Source: Paracoccaceae bacterium
Lineage (GTDB): Bacteria; Pseudomonadota; Alphaproteobacteria; Rhizobiales; Stappiaceae
Direction of reading: 5' to 3'
DNA: 64,000 bases
NCBI GenBank assembly: GCA_013373445.1
Contig: JABXHV010000084.1
Span: 1 to 64,000 of the forward strand
Position numbers and translations under genes: made by a program. Positions within the stretch are counted from its first letter, which is position 1. Each line of letters begins with the position of its first letter. The notes below the pieces were generated by a model. It had not been told where the DNA came from. It ran no database searches and saw nothing but the letters and a program-made list of their open reading frames with translations. Positions 53,824-62,290 of this stretch are shown here, piece after piece.

Positions 53824-55134
53824 TCAATGGAAAAGGGATGGCAGCCACAAAGACAGCCCTGGAATGTAAGTGATCAGCATGAGCGTGAAGATGGCTGCAC
53901 CGTAGAATGGCCAAATCGATCTGATGGCATCCCATACCGGAATTTTACCAACTGCACAGCCGACAAATAGCACTGCGCCTACAGGTGGCGTGCAAAGGCC
54001 GATACCGAGATTCAGGATCATGATGATGCCGAACTGAACAGGGTCTACGCCGAACGCAGTTGCGACCGGCAGGAAAATAGGTGTGGTGATGATGATCAGC
54101 GGTGACATGTCCATGAATGTGCCGAGGAACAACAGCAAGACATTGATCAGCAGCAAAATGACAATTGGGTTATCGGATACACCTTGCATGAAGGCCACCA
54201 GTTGCGCTGGAACGCGAAGATAAGCGAGTAGCCAGCCAAACGCAGCAGCGCAGCCAATAACCAGCAACACCATTGCAGTTGTTCTGACCGCGCCCATGAC
54301 CGCGAGCTTGAACTCGTTAAAGCTCATTGTGCGGTAGACAATCAGCGTTGCAAACAGCGCGTAGACAACGGCAATGCAGGAGCTTTCTGAAGCCGTAAAA
54401 ATGCCAGAGCGCACACCGCCGAAAATGATCGCGATGAGGACGAGGCCTGGAATAGCTGAGAAAAGCAATGACAGGATCATCCGGCCACCCGGGAAAGCTT
54501 CGGTCGGATAGCCTCGTTTCTTGGCAACAAAGTACGCAGTTGCCATCAGTGCCAAGGCCAAAAGCAGTCCGGGAATAATTCCCGCAGTGAAGAGGTCCGC
54601 AATTGAGATTCGTCCGCCGGCCGAAATCGAGTAGATGATGAGGTTATGGGACGGAGGCAGCATCAAGGCGATGATCGACGAGACAACGGTTATGTTGACT
54701 GCGTAGTCTGCATCATATCCGCGTTCTTTCATTTGAGGTACCATTAGGCCACCGATGGCCGATGCGTCGGCAGCTGCCGACCCTGATATGCCACCAAATA
54801 GAACGGATGCCAGGATGTTGACCTGGCCGAGGCCGCCTTTGAAATGTCCCACGGCCGCGCCGGCCAAGGCGACGAGACGGCGGGCGATGTCGCCACGCAC
54901 CATCAGTTCGCCCGCAAAGATGAAGAACGGGATTGCCATCAAGGCGAAGACCGAGACACCTGAGTTCAGGCGTTGGAATACGACGACGGGCGGCAGACCT
55001 ATGTATGCGATCGTAGCGAAGGAAGAGATGCCGAGGCAAAAAGCCACGGGGGTTCCGATAAGCAACAAAAAGATAAAGGTGCCGAAAAGGACGGCAAGTT
55101 CATGTCCAGGGCCAATGAGCGATGCAATGTCCAT
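53824..55134 (-). CDS. TRAP transporter large permease (DctM type)
   Basis: A 436-residue inner-membrane protein with about 12-13 membrane helices (FGTFIFLLLIGTPVAFCLGISSFA, LPPSHNLIIYSISAGGRISIADLFTAGIIPGLL, and ending near YIPGLSLWLPSLF). It is the ion-coupled permease of a TRAP system importing hexuronate or unsaturated uronate, judged from the operon. Its start overlaps the small permease stop by one base. Confidence 0.94.
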   Translation of the reverse strand: MDIASLIGPGHELAVLFGTFIFLLLIGTPVAFCLGISSFATIAYIGLPPVVVFQRLNSGVSVFALMAIPFFIFAGELMVRGDIARRLVALAGAAVGHFKGGLGQVNILASVLFGGISGSAAADASAIGGLMVPQMKERGYDADYAVNITVVSSIIALMLPPSHNLIIYSISAGGRISIADLFTAGIIPGLLLALALMATAYFVAKKRGYPTEAFPGGRMILSLLFSAIPGLVLIAIIFGGVRSGIFTASESSCIAVVYALFATLIVYRTMSFNEFKLAVMGAVRTTAMVLLVIGCAAAFGWLLAYLRVPAQLVAFMQGVSDNPIVILLLINVLLLFLGTFMDMSPLIIITTPIFLPVATAFGVDPVQFGIIMILNLGIGLCTPPVGAVLFVGCAVGKIPVWDAIRSIWPFYGAAIFTLMLITYIPGLSLWLPSLFH

Positions 55135-55667
55135 CAGCGATCCTCCAGCGGCAATTCAGTTTCGCCAAATCGAGCGGTGACGAGACCAGTGGCACGGCGC
55201 GCAATGCGCTCAAGTGAAAAGAGAACCATCAGCACGCCACCCACGATCAACGCGACGAAGGTTGCCGAGCCGGTGATGCCGAGGTTAGGGATCGTTGTGT
55301 CCCAGGTCTTGACTGCGAGTTGCCAGCCGTAGGCAATCATGCCAACTCCGAATGCTACGACCACGATGTCTGAAATTGTGTAAAGCCATTGTTTGACGTT
55401 GTTGGGCAGCGCGTAAAGCAGCACATCAAAGCTCAAGTGGTAGCCTTCCCGGATGCCAACGGCAGCTCCGAGAAAAATGAACCACCCCATGATGATGACG
55501 GACCAGCTTTCGGTCCACGTCGGTGTGTCGTTGAGCACAAAACGTCCGAAGACCTGCCATGCAATCAAAGCTGTCATCAGCACAAGGCCACATCCTGAAA
55601 TCCAAAGCGCGCCTCGGGCGATGATTGCCATCAATCGAGCTATCTTGCGCATTAACTGCTGCTGCAC
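55134..55667 (-). CDS. TRAP transporter small permease (DctQ type)
   Basis: A 177-residue membrane protein with four helices (about 10-35, 52-72, 90-112, 130-155). The core WQVFGRFVLNDTPTWTESWSVIIMGWFIFLGAAVGIREGYHLSFDVL is typical of DctQ proteins. It pairs with the large permease gene that follows. A strong hairpin separates it from dctP. Confidence 0.92.
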   Translation of the reverse strand: MQQQLMRKIARLMAIIARGALWISGCGLVLMTALIAWQVFGRFVLNDTPTWTESWSVIIMGWFIFLGAAVGIREGYHLSFDVLLYALPNNVKQWLYTISDIVVVAFGVGMIAYGWQLAVKTWDTTIPNLGITGSATFVALIVGGVLMVLFSLERIARRATGLVTARFGETELPLEDR

Positions 55668-55691
55668 TGTTTCCCCCCTGCACAGGCAACA

Positions 55692-55716
55692 GCTCCCGGA
55701 AGGGTTTTCCGGGAGC
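55692..55716 (-). terminator. Intercistronic hairpin between TRAP dctP and dctQ
   Basis: GCTCCCGGAA (55692-55701) pairs perfectly with TTCCGGGAGC (55707-55716) around a 5-nt loop, between the dctP stop and dctQ start. No T-run is seen on the minus strand; it probably stabilises the dctP message. Confidence 0.75.
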
Positions 55717-55732
55717 CGTCACTATGCGGTGT

Positions 55733-56713
55733 TTACTTGGTTGCCTGGATCCGGGCGACCATGTCCTTCAGCTTGTCGCTGGTGACATATTTTTCGTAAA
55801 CTGGCTTCATGGCTTCGATGAATGGTGTCTTGTCGATGTCTGAAACGATCTTGACACCTGCTTCACGTACCTTGGCTTCTGAAGCCTTTTCACGCTCGGC
55901 CCAGAGCTCGCGCATAACTGGTACAGAAGACTTTGCTGCGGCTCTAACGGCAGCTTGTTCGTCAGCCGACAGCTTGTCCCATGTCGTTTTTGACATGACC
56001 AGGACTTCAGGAACGATCAAATGCTGATCAAGTGTGTAGTAACCAGCGACTTCGTAGTGACCTGAAGATTCGAAAGATGGCCAGTTGTTTTCGGCTCCAT
56101 CGATAACGCCTGTCTGGATTGAAGAGTAGACTTCGCCATACGGCATCGGGGTAGCGTTTGCTCCCAGGGCGGCAACCATATCAACGAACAGGTCTGACTG
56201 CATGACGCGGAATTTCAGCCCGTCCAGATCAGCCATGGAATTGATTGGCTTCTGGCTGTTGTAGAATGACCGTGAACCGCCGTCATAAAACCCGAGGCCG
56301 ATCAGATCGTGGTCTGCAAATGCATCCAGGATTTCTTCACCAACAGGTCCGTCCATGACTTTGTGCATATGCTCCACCGAACGGAAAATATACGGCAGGG
56401 AAGGGATCTTGGTTTCTTCAATAATGTTGTTGAATGGCCCAAGCGATACGCGGTTCAGGTCAATGACGCCGAACTGAGTTTGTTCGATCGTGTCTTTTTC
56501 CTGTCCGAGCTGTGCTGAATGGAAGACCTCGATGCAGTATTTGCCATTGGTGGCTTTTTCCAGTTCAGCACCCATGTGCTTCACGGCTTCGACGGTTGGA
56601 TATCCGTCTGGATGTGTATCAGAAGATTTAAGTGTGACTTCACATGCAAATGAGGTTGCAGTGAAGGCAACAGTTGCAAGCAGCGTCGCTGCTGCCGTTT
56701 TCAAGATAGTCAT
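55733..56713 (-). CDS. TRAP transporter substrate-binding protein (DctP type)
   Basis: A 326-residue periplasmic protein with a signal peptide ([20 protein letters not shown]) and the DctP fold: [46 protein letters not shown], then [45 protein letters not shown] with the conserved arginine that binds the carboxylate. The neighbouring uxaC, kdg, kdu and uxu genes make a hexuronate the likely ligand. It is the second gene of the operon, 27 bp after uxaC. Confidence 0.92.
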   Translation of the reverse strand: MTILKTAAATLLATVAFTATSFACEVTLKSSDTHPDGYPTVEAVKHMGAELEKATNGKYCIEVFHSAQLGQEKDTIEQTQFGVIDLNRVSLGPFNNIIEETKIPSLPYIFRSVEHMHKVMDGPVGEEILDAFADHDLIGLGFYDGGSRSFYNSQKPINSMADLDGLKFRVMQSDLFVDMVAALGANATPMPYGEVYSSIQTGVIDGAENNWPSFESSGHYEVAGYYTLDQHLIVPEVLVMSKTTWDKLSADEQAAVRAAAKSSVPVMRELWAEREKASEAKVREAGVKIVSDIDKTPFIEAMKPVYEKYVTSDKLKDMVARIQATK

Positions 56714-56740
56714 GTTTTCCTCCCAAAGAAAAAGCTCTCC

Positions 56741-58141
56741 TCAGAGCCGATAGGCTTGTTTTGCAAGCCTGTAACTGAGGTCGTATGCGACCTCATGCAC
56801 CTCGTCTTGAGCCAGTCTCCCACTGGCAACGAGATTTGCTAGATACGCGCAGTCAACTCGACGGGCCACATCATGGCGGGCCGGAATTGAACAAAATGCG
56901 CGCGTGTCATCATTAAAACCGACGGTATTGTAAAAGCCTGCCGTCTCGGTTGTCATTTCTCTAAAACGCCGCATACCCTCGGGGCTGTCATAGAACCACC
57001 ACGCAGGTCCAAGTTTCAGGGCTGGATAGACACCGGCAAGTGGTGCGAGCTCTCGCGCATAGGCTGTTTCATCCAAGGTGAACAGGATGATGGTGAGGTC
57101 TGCTTCCATGCCCACTGCATCCAGCAAGGGCTTGAGTGCTCTGACATAGTCTGTGCGCGTTGGGATATCGAAACCTTTATCGCGTCCAAAAGCGCTGAGG
57201 ATCGGATCTGAGTGGTTCCGGAAGCTGCCTGGATGGATCTGTAACACCAGGCCGTCATCAAGGCTCATTCGGGCCATTTCAGTCAGCATGTGGCCTCGAA
57301 ATGCATCGGCGTCCTCCGGCGAGCATTTTCCAGACAGAGCTTTTTGGAATAACGCAGACGCGTCCGTCTGATTGAGATTTTCTGTGCGTGCGGTCGGGTG
57401 ACCGTGATCGGACGATGTGGCGCCATACTGTTTAAAGTAAGCGCGACGGATTCGATGGGCCTGGAGATAGCCCTCCCAGGTTGTCGTGTCTTCGTTGGTG
57501 ATCTCACCAAACCTGGCGACATTTTCCGCAAAGTTGTCGAACTCAGGGTCGATAACAGCGTCAGGACGATAGGCGGTTATGACTTTGCCGGCCCAATCGC
57601 TCTCTTTGATCATTTTGTGCCACTTCAGATCGTCCAGAGGCGATTCAGTGGTCGCGATCGCCTCAATTTTGAAGCGATCGAAGAGTGCGCGTGGGCGAAA
57701 CTCCTGCTGAGTCAGGCATTGTGCTATGTGATCATAGGTTTCGTCTGCTGTTTTGGCGGACACTTGTGTCTTCAAGCCGAACACTTCCTGAAAAGAATGA
57801 TCCAGCCACATACGTGACGGAGTTGCACGGAATAAATGGTAGTTCTCGGCAAAAATCCGCCAAATCTTGCGGCCGTCCGCTTCGGTCCAGCCTTCGTCAA
57901 TCCGCGGTATGCCGAGACTCTCGAGCGAATGCCCTTGAGAGCATAACATTCTGAATACGTAGTGATCAGGCGTTATGAAAAGCTGGGCTGGGTCAGGAAA
58001 TGCCTCGTTTTCGGCAAACCAACGCGGATCAGTATGTCCATGAGGACTGATGATCGGCAGACTGTGGACAAACTCGTATAGCTCACGGGCAATTTTGCGC
58101 GTGGTTGGCTCAATCGGAAGTAGCCTGTCCGGATCTAACAT
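56741..58141 (-). CDS. uxaC: Glucuronate isomerase UxaC
   Basis: A 466-residue metal-dependent isomerase converting D-glucuronate to D-fructuronate (and galacturonate to tagaturonate). Characteristic segments are LPIISPHGHTDPRWFAEN near the N-terminus, DYVRALKPLLDAVG, GPAWWFYDSPEGMRRFREM and GFNDDTRAFCSIPARHD. It is first in the minus-strand operon and divergent from the GntR regulator gene. Confidence 0.95.
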   Translation of the reverse strand: MLDPDRLLPIEPTTRKIARELYEFVHSLPIISPHGHTDPRWFAENEAFPDPAQLFITPDHYVFRMLCSQGHSLESLGIPRIDEGWTEADGRKIWRIFAENYHLFRATPSRMWLDHSFQEVFGLKTQVSAKTADETYDHIAQCLTQQEFRPRALFDRFKIEAIATTESPLDDLKWHKMIKESDWAGKVITAYRPDAVIDPEFDNFAENVARFGEITNEDTTTWEGYLQAHRIRRAYFKQYGATSSDHGHPTARTENLNQTDASALFQKALSGKCSPEDADAFRGHMLTEMARMSLDDGLVLQIHPGSFRNHSDPILSAFGRDKGFDIPTRTDYVRALKPLLDAVGMEADLTIILFTLDETAYARELAPLAGVYPALKLGPAWWFYDSPEGMRRFREMTTETAGFYNTVGFNDDTRAFCSIPARHDVARRVDCAYLANLVASGRLAQDEVHEVAYDLSYRLAKQAYRL

Positions 58142-58215
58142 CCCTTTAATCTTCCTCCCAAAGGCTTGTTTTTGTGGGCCATTCTTAGCGATGGTAAAAC
58201 AAACCTTGCATCAAT

Positions 58216-58258
58216 CTAGTTTAGTAATATTCTAGTATACGAATTGAGTCAATGGAGG
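58216..58258. promoter_or_regulatory. Candidate GntR operator between uxaC and its regulator gene
   Basis: TAGTATACGA (58233-58242) fits TNGTATACNA, the core seen in UxuR/ExuR-type FadR-family sites. TCTAGT occurs twice, 15 bp apart (58216 and 58231). The Shine-Dalgarno GGAGG (58254-58258) lies 5 nt before ATG 58264. The region separates divergent uxaC and gntR. Confidence 0.5.
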
Positions 58259-58263
58259 TTCAT

Positions 58264-58971
58264 ATGTCGGTTGCCGCGCCACTCAAGGGACTGGGACCTG
58301 TCGTTCGGCCGTCGGTTGCTGACCATGTGTTTGATGAATTGCACCGCCAAATTCTGACGCTTGTGTTGAAGCCGGGGACGAAAATGTCGGAAGTGGAAGT
58401 GGCGAAGGCAATGGAAGTTTCGCGCCAACCCGTTCGAGATGCCTTTTATCGTTTGTCAAAGCTTGGATTCTTGGTGATCAGACCGCAACGGGCCACTCTG
58501 GTTTCGGCTATCTCCGAAACGGCTGTTTTTCAGGCGCGCTTTATACGAAGTGCTATCGAAGCTGAAACCGTCCGGGTTGCCTGTGAGAAACTGTCAGAAG
58601 ATGACCTCGATGCCTTGGGAGACATCATTGAGCTTCAAAGACAGGCGGTGGAGGCCGAGGACCCATTGCGTTTTCATGATCTGGACGATCAATTTCACAA
58701 GGAAATCTGTGACCGCAGTGGATTAAGTTTCGCCTGGGAGGTGATCCGCGAAAACAAGGCCCATATGGATCGTGTACGTTTCTTGTCGCTGGCCTTTGCC
58801 TCTCGTGCTGCTTTCGGAGATCACGAACGCATATTTGCAGCAATGAGGAAGCGTGATAGTGACGCGGCGATGGCCTGCATGCATGAACATCTTGGGCGGA
58901 TCAAGGATCAGATCAGTCGCATTCGGGCCGATTATATCGAATTTTTTGCTGGAGAATCTGATCTTGACTAA
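58264..58971 (+). CDS. GntR-family regulator of the hexuronate cluster (UxuR/KdgR-like)
   Basis: A 235-residue FadR-subfamily regulator. The winged helix (about 15-80) reads VFDELHRQILTLVLKPGTKMSEVEVAKAMEVSRQPVRDAFYRLSKLGFL, and the FCD effector domain (about 90-225) contains HDLDDQFHKEICDRSG. ATG 58264 was preferred because GGAGG lies 5 nt upstream; ATG 58252 overlaps that site. Its stop overlaps the kdgK start. Position between the divergent operons makes it the likely repressor of uptake and catabolism, answering to a pathway intermediate. Confidence 0.88.
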   Translation: MSVAAPLKGLGPVVRPSVADHVFDELHRQILTLVLKPGTKMSEVEVAKAMEVSRQPVRDAFYRLSKLGFLVIRPQRATLVSAISETAVFQARFIRSAIEAETVRVACEKLSEDDLDALGDIIELQRQAVEAEDPLRFHDLDDQFHKEICDRSGLSFAWEVIRENKAHMDRVRFLSLAFASRAAFGDHERIFAAMRKRDSDAAMACMHEHLGRIKDQISRIRADYIEFFAGESDLD

Positions 58972-59863
58972 GCGCTTTCTCGCTGTTGGTGAATGTATGA
59001 TTGAAATGGCGCCAACTGAGGCGGGAACCTATGCGATGGGGTTCGCAGGGGACACACTCAATACAGTGTGGTACATGCGCCAACTGCTTTCAGACGGATG
59101 GAAAACGGGATATTTTAGCGCTGTTGGGCAAGATACCGTATCCGAGCAAATGCTTTCTTTTTTGAATGAGGCTGGCATTGAGACCAGCTCTGTGCGCCGC
59201 GTCGCAGACAAGACGGTCGGCCTCTACATGATATCGCTGGACGATGGAGAGCGCAGTTTCTCTTATTGGCGGTCGGATTCGGCTGCAAAGCAATTGGCGA
59301 CGGAGCCGACATTGTTGGCGGACGCCTTTTTTTCCGCGGACATGATTTATTTTTCCGGAATTACGCTGGGAATTTTGAGCGCTGCTGATCGCAAGAGATT
59401 TTTGGCAGAAGTTGCAAAAGCACGTTCAAATGGTGTGCAAGTTGCCTTTGATTCCAATCTTCGCCCCCGTCTTTGGGCAAGTGTAAGTGAGATGTGCGAG
59501 GCTGTGACCGACGCCGCGCTGGTGAGCGATATTGTGTTGCCATCGTTTGAAGACGAAGCGCAGTTTTTTGGTGACGCCACGTTGCAGGCAACCGCCAAAC
59601 GGTATGCTGACTGCGGTGTTGGTACTGTCATTGTCAAAAATGGATCGGGGTCTCTTCTTTCATTCGTTAATGGTGTGGAAGAGAGCCACAACTCAGTTGG
59701 TGCGGTGGATGTTATCGACACGACCGCAGCTGGCGACAGCTTCAATGCTGGATTTTTGGCAAATTGGCTCGAGGACAAAGGTGTCCGGGACTGTGTTCAA
59801 GCCGGTGCTGCGCTTGCTGCTAGAGTGGTTGCTCACCGCGGCGCACTTATTGGTTTAGACTGA
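58964..59863 (+). CDS. kdgK: 2-keto-3-deoxygluconate kinase KdgK (PfkB family)
   Basis: A 299-residue sugar kinase that makes 2-keto-3-deoxy-6-phosphogluconate. The TTG start at 58964 has GGAG (58951-58954) 9 nt upstream and overlaps the GntR stop by 8 bp; a longer ATG frame would run through the regulator gene. Family motifs are GECMIEMAP at the N-terminus, SFSYWRSDSAAKQL, FDSNLRPRLW, and the catalytic DTTAAGDSFNAGF with Asp as base. No KDPG aldolase gene (eda) is in the window. Confidence 0.92.
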   Translation: MTKRFLAVGECMIEMAPTEAGTYAMGFAGDTLNTVWYMRQLLSDGWKTGYFSAVGQDTVSEQMLSFLNEAGIETSSVRRVADKTVGLYMISLDDGERSFSYWRSDSAAKQLATEPTLLADAFFSADMIYFSGITLGILSAADRKRFLAEVAKARSNGVQVAFDSNLRPRLWASVSEMCEAVTDAALVSDIVLPSFEDEAQFFGDATLQATAKRYADCGVGTVIVKNGSGSLLSFVNGVEESHNSVGAVDVIDTTAAGDSFNAGFLANWLEDKGVRDCVQAGAALAARVVAHRGALIGLD

Positions 59864-59947
59864 GTTTGCTCTAATGCCCGTGCTGTGTTGCTTGCTTTAG
59901 GTTTCCGGGCTATTGAGCTTTAGTTGTTTTTCAAACTTTGAGTGATT

Positions 59948-60958
59948 ATGCGCACAGCCCTTGTTACCGGTTCGTCTGGATTTATCGGATATTTTCTTTG
60001 TACGCGTCTCTTACAAGATGGTTTTCGGGTCATTGGCCTGGACGCCATGACTGATTACTATGACGTCAAACTCAAAGAGCGACGCCAGCAAATGCTGTTG
60101 CAGCATGAGCATTTTCAAGCAATCAACGATCGTATTGAAGCGCCTGATGTGTTGATGGGGCTTTTCAAGCGAGAGCGGCCGAATGTTGTTGTGCATCTGG
60201 CGGCTCAGGCTGGCGTGCGATATTCAATCGAGAACCCACGATCCTATCTTGAAAGCAATATTTGCGGCACGTTTGAGCTTCTCGAGGCGGCCCGTGCTTT
60301 TCCACCAGAGCATTTGCTCATGGCTTCAACATCATCTGCCTTTGGGGCTAATACAGAGATGCCTTACCGGGAAACTGTGAAGGCTGATCATCAGATGTCA
60401 TTTTATGCTGCGACAAAGAAAGCGACTGAAAACATGTCGCATTCTTACGCTCATCTCTTTGATCTACCGATTACCATGTTTCGCTTTTTTACGGTCTACG
60501 GGCCATGGGGTCGTCCAGATATGGCGCTTTTCAAGTTCACAAAAGCGATTTTTGAAGGCAATCCCATAGACGTCTACAATCACGGCGACATGAAACGAGA
60601 CTTCACCTACGTAGAGGATCTTGTGGAGGGGATTCGATTGCTGATTGATGCTGTTCCTGTTCGGCCCGCAGATCATGTCGTTGAGGACGGGGACAGTCTT
60701 TCTCCAGTAGCGCCTTGGCGTGTGGTCAATATCGGCAATTCAAATACAGTTCAGCTAACCGAATTCATCGAAGCGATTGAGACGGCAACAGGACGCAAGG
60801 CAGTGCGTAATTTGCTTCCGATGCAGCCAGGCGATGTTCCTGCCACCTGGGCAGACGCTACCTTGTTGCAGCGTTTGACTGGCTACCGTCCTCAAACGGA
60901 TGTCGCGACCGGGGTGGCGCGTTTTGTTGAATGGTACCGTTCCTACTACAGCGTCTGA
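59948..60958 (+). CDS. NAD-dependent epimerase, UDP-glucuronate 4-epimerase-like
   Basis: A 336-residue extended short-chain dehydrogenase. ATG 59948 starts MRTALVTGSSGFIGYFLC, the NAD-binding motif; YDVKLKERRQQ follows; the active site is SSAFG and YAATKKATE (Tyr-x3-Lys); and RFFTVYGPWGRPDMALFKFT and NHGDMKRDFTYVEDLVEGI match UDP-glucuronate epimerases (LpsL/Gla type). It probably forms UDP-galacturonate for lipopolysaccharide or exopolysaccharide. GTG 59942 is an alternative start. A bidirectional terminator follows. Confidence 0.88.
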   Translation: MRTALVTGSSGFIGYFLCTRLLQDGFRVIGLDAMTDYYDVKLKERRQQMLLQHEHFQAINDRIEAPDVLMGLFKRERPNVVVHLAAQAGVRYSIENPRSYLESNICGTFELLEAARAFPPEHLLMASTSSAFGANTEMPYRETVKADHQMSFYAATKKATENMSHSYAHLFDLPITMFRFFTVYGPWGRPDMALFKFTKAIFEGNPIDVYNHGDMKRDFTYVEDLVEGIRLLIDAVPVRPADHVVEDGDSLSPVAPWRVVNIGNSNTVQLTEFIEAIETATGRKAVRNLLPMQPGDVPATWADATLLQRLTGYRPQTDVATGVARFVEWYRSYYSV

Positions 60959-61003
60959 AACAACAGTTGGTTGATAAGGTCAACGCCAAATTCTTGATAT
61001 AGA

Positions 61004-61037
61004 AAAGCGCCGGCGGACTTTGTCACACCGGCGCTTT
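61004..61037. terminator. Bidirectional terminator between the epimerase and aminotransferase genes
   Basis: AAAGCGCCGG (61004-61013) pairs with CCGGCGCTTT (61028-61037), a 10-bp stem, with T-rich GTGTTTTTG after it on the plus strand. It serves two convergent genes. Confidence 0.82.
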
Positions 61038-61059
61038 GTGTTTTTGAATAGCATACAAA

Positions 61060-61917
61060 TCAGATTGAGAGTTCGATCCGGCTCTTAATGTAAAGCTCGC
61101 GGAGCTTCTTTGAAACAGGTCCGGGTTTTCCTTCGCCGATAACAGTGTCATCAATTTTCACGACAGGCGTTACGAAGGCTGTCGCTGATGTTATGAATGC
61201 TTCTGCCGCGTTCTTTGCCTCTTCCGGTGAGAAGGCGCGCTCTTCGAAGTCAACTCCCGCTTCTTTGGCGATATCCAGAATAGATGCCCGCGTGATACCC
61301 GGCAGGATTTCAGTCGTGAGTTGGCGCGTTATCAGTTTTCCGTTGGCATCAATGATATGCGCTGTTGCGGAGCTTGCCTCAGTCACCATCCCATCCAGGA
61401 TGAGCCATGCATCGTCAGCACCCCTGCTCTTTGCTTCCATTTTCGCAAGGCTAGGATAAAGCAACTGAACGGTCTTGATATCGCAGCGACGCCAGCGTTG
61501 GTCAGGCACAGTAATTACTGAAATTCCTGTTTCAGCCTGAGGATTGTTAACGGCATCTTTTACCTGAGTGAACAATGTAATCGTTGGCTTCAGGTCGCTT
61601 TTGAACGTGAAGTCGCGGTCGGCAGCTCCGCGGGAAATCTGAAGGTAGATCAGACCGTCTGTGATTTCGTTCTTCCTGACGATCTCTCGGTGAATCTCCA
61701 AGAGTTCATCGTCGGAGACTGGAGCTTTGATACCGATTTCATTTAGTGAACGATTTAGGCGCGCAGTGTGTCCGGGATAGTCTAGCAATTTGCCGTTCAC
61801 CACCGCAGTGACTTCGTAGATGGCATCTCCAAACAGAAAAGCTCTGTCAAAGATGGATACCTTTGCTTCGGTTTCTGGCAGCCATTCGCCGTTGAGATAA
61901 ACGATACGATCGCTCAT
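61060..61917 (-). CDS. D-amino acid aminotransferase (PLP fold type IV)
   Basis: A 285-residue PLP enzyme of the BCAT/D-AAT fold. It begins MSDRIVYLNGEWLPETEAKVSIFDRAFLFGDAIYEV, with YLQISRGAADRDF, the PLP-Lys region DIKTVQLLYPSLAKMEAKSRG, and GADDAWLILDGMVTEASSATAHIID. These resemble D-alanine aminotransferase (Dat) more than BCAT or aminodeoxychorismate lyase. ATG 61917 has AAAGGA 8 nt upstream; a TTG two codons earlier would lie on top of that site. It may supply D-glutamate or D-alanine. Confidence 0.88.
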   Translation of the reverse strand: MSDRIVYLNGEWLPETEAKVSIFDRAFLFGDAIYEVTAVVNGKLLDYPGHTARLNRSLNEIGIKAPVSDDELLEIHREIVRKNEITDGLIYLQISRGAADRDFTFKSDLKPTITLFTQVKDAVNNPQAETGISVITVPDQRWRRCDIKTVQLLYPSLAKMEAKSRGADDAWLILDGMVTEASSATAHIIDANGKLITRQLTTEILPGITRASILDIAKEAGVDFEERAFSPEEAKNAAEAFITSATAFVTPVVKIDDTVIGEGKPGPVSKKLRELYIKSRIELSI

Positions 61918-62290
61918 TTCCAATTCCTTTTAGCGCTGCCCGGCGAAACCCCCGCCAGAGGTTTCAAAGCCATTGTTTTTTCAGCACTTCTTGATGATTT
62001 ACAGACGGATGCATCATGCGAGGAAGGACGGTGATGCACGAATTTTGAGATCATTTCAATGTGCACATCTGCGCATCTTCTGATCTCTATCAAAGATATC
62101 GCAGAGTGAAAAAGTTGGCGAGTCATTTGTGCTGGAACAAACAGCCACACAGTAAAATTCATGGGACCAGTTTTTCGTGCGTTACAAAGCCGTTCGCAAT
62201 GCGTGTGCGATAAGTTATAGAGTTAGTAATTCTAAATGTGCGTTTTAAGAAATGTTTGATTTCATGCACTAGTTGAAAAGAGGCTCGTTT
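61918..62290. other. Intergenic region between dat and the O-antigen ligase-like gene
   Basis: No convincing gene in 373 bp. It must contain the divergent promoters of the two flanking genes. A minus-strand open frame of 82 codons overlaps the dat start and shows no family resemblance. I see no hairpin or strong repeat. Confidence 0.4.

Noticed and set aside
61914-62162. Minus-strand 82-codon frame upstream of dat
   Set aside because: Overlaps the dat start and ribosome binding site; no similarity or start signal seen.
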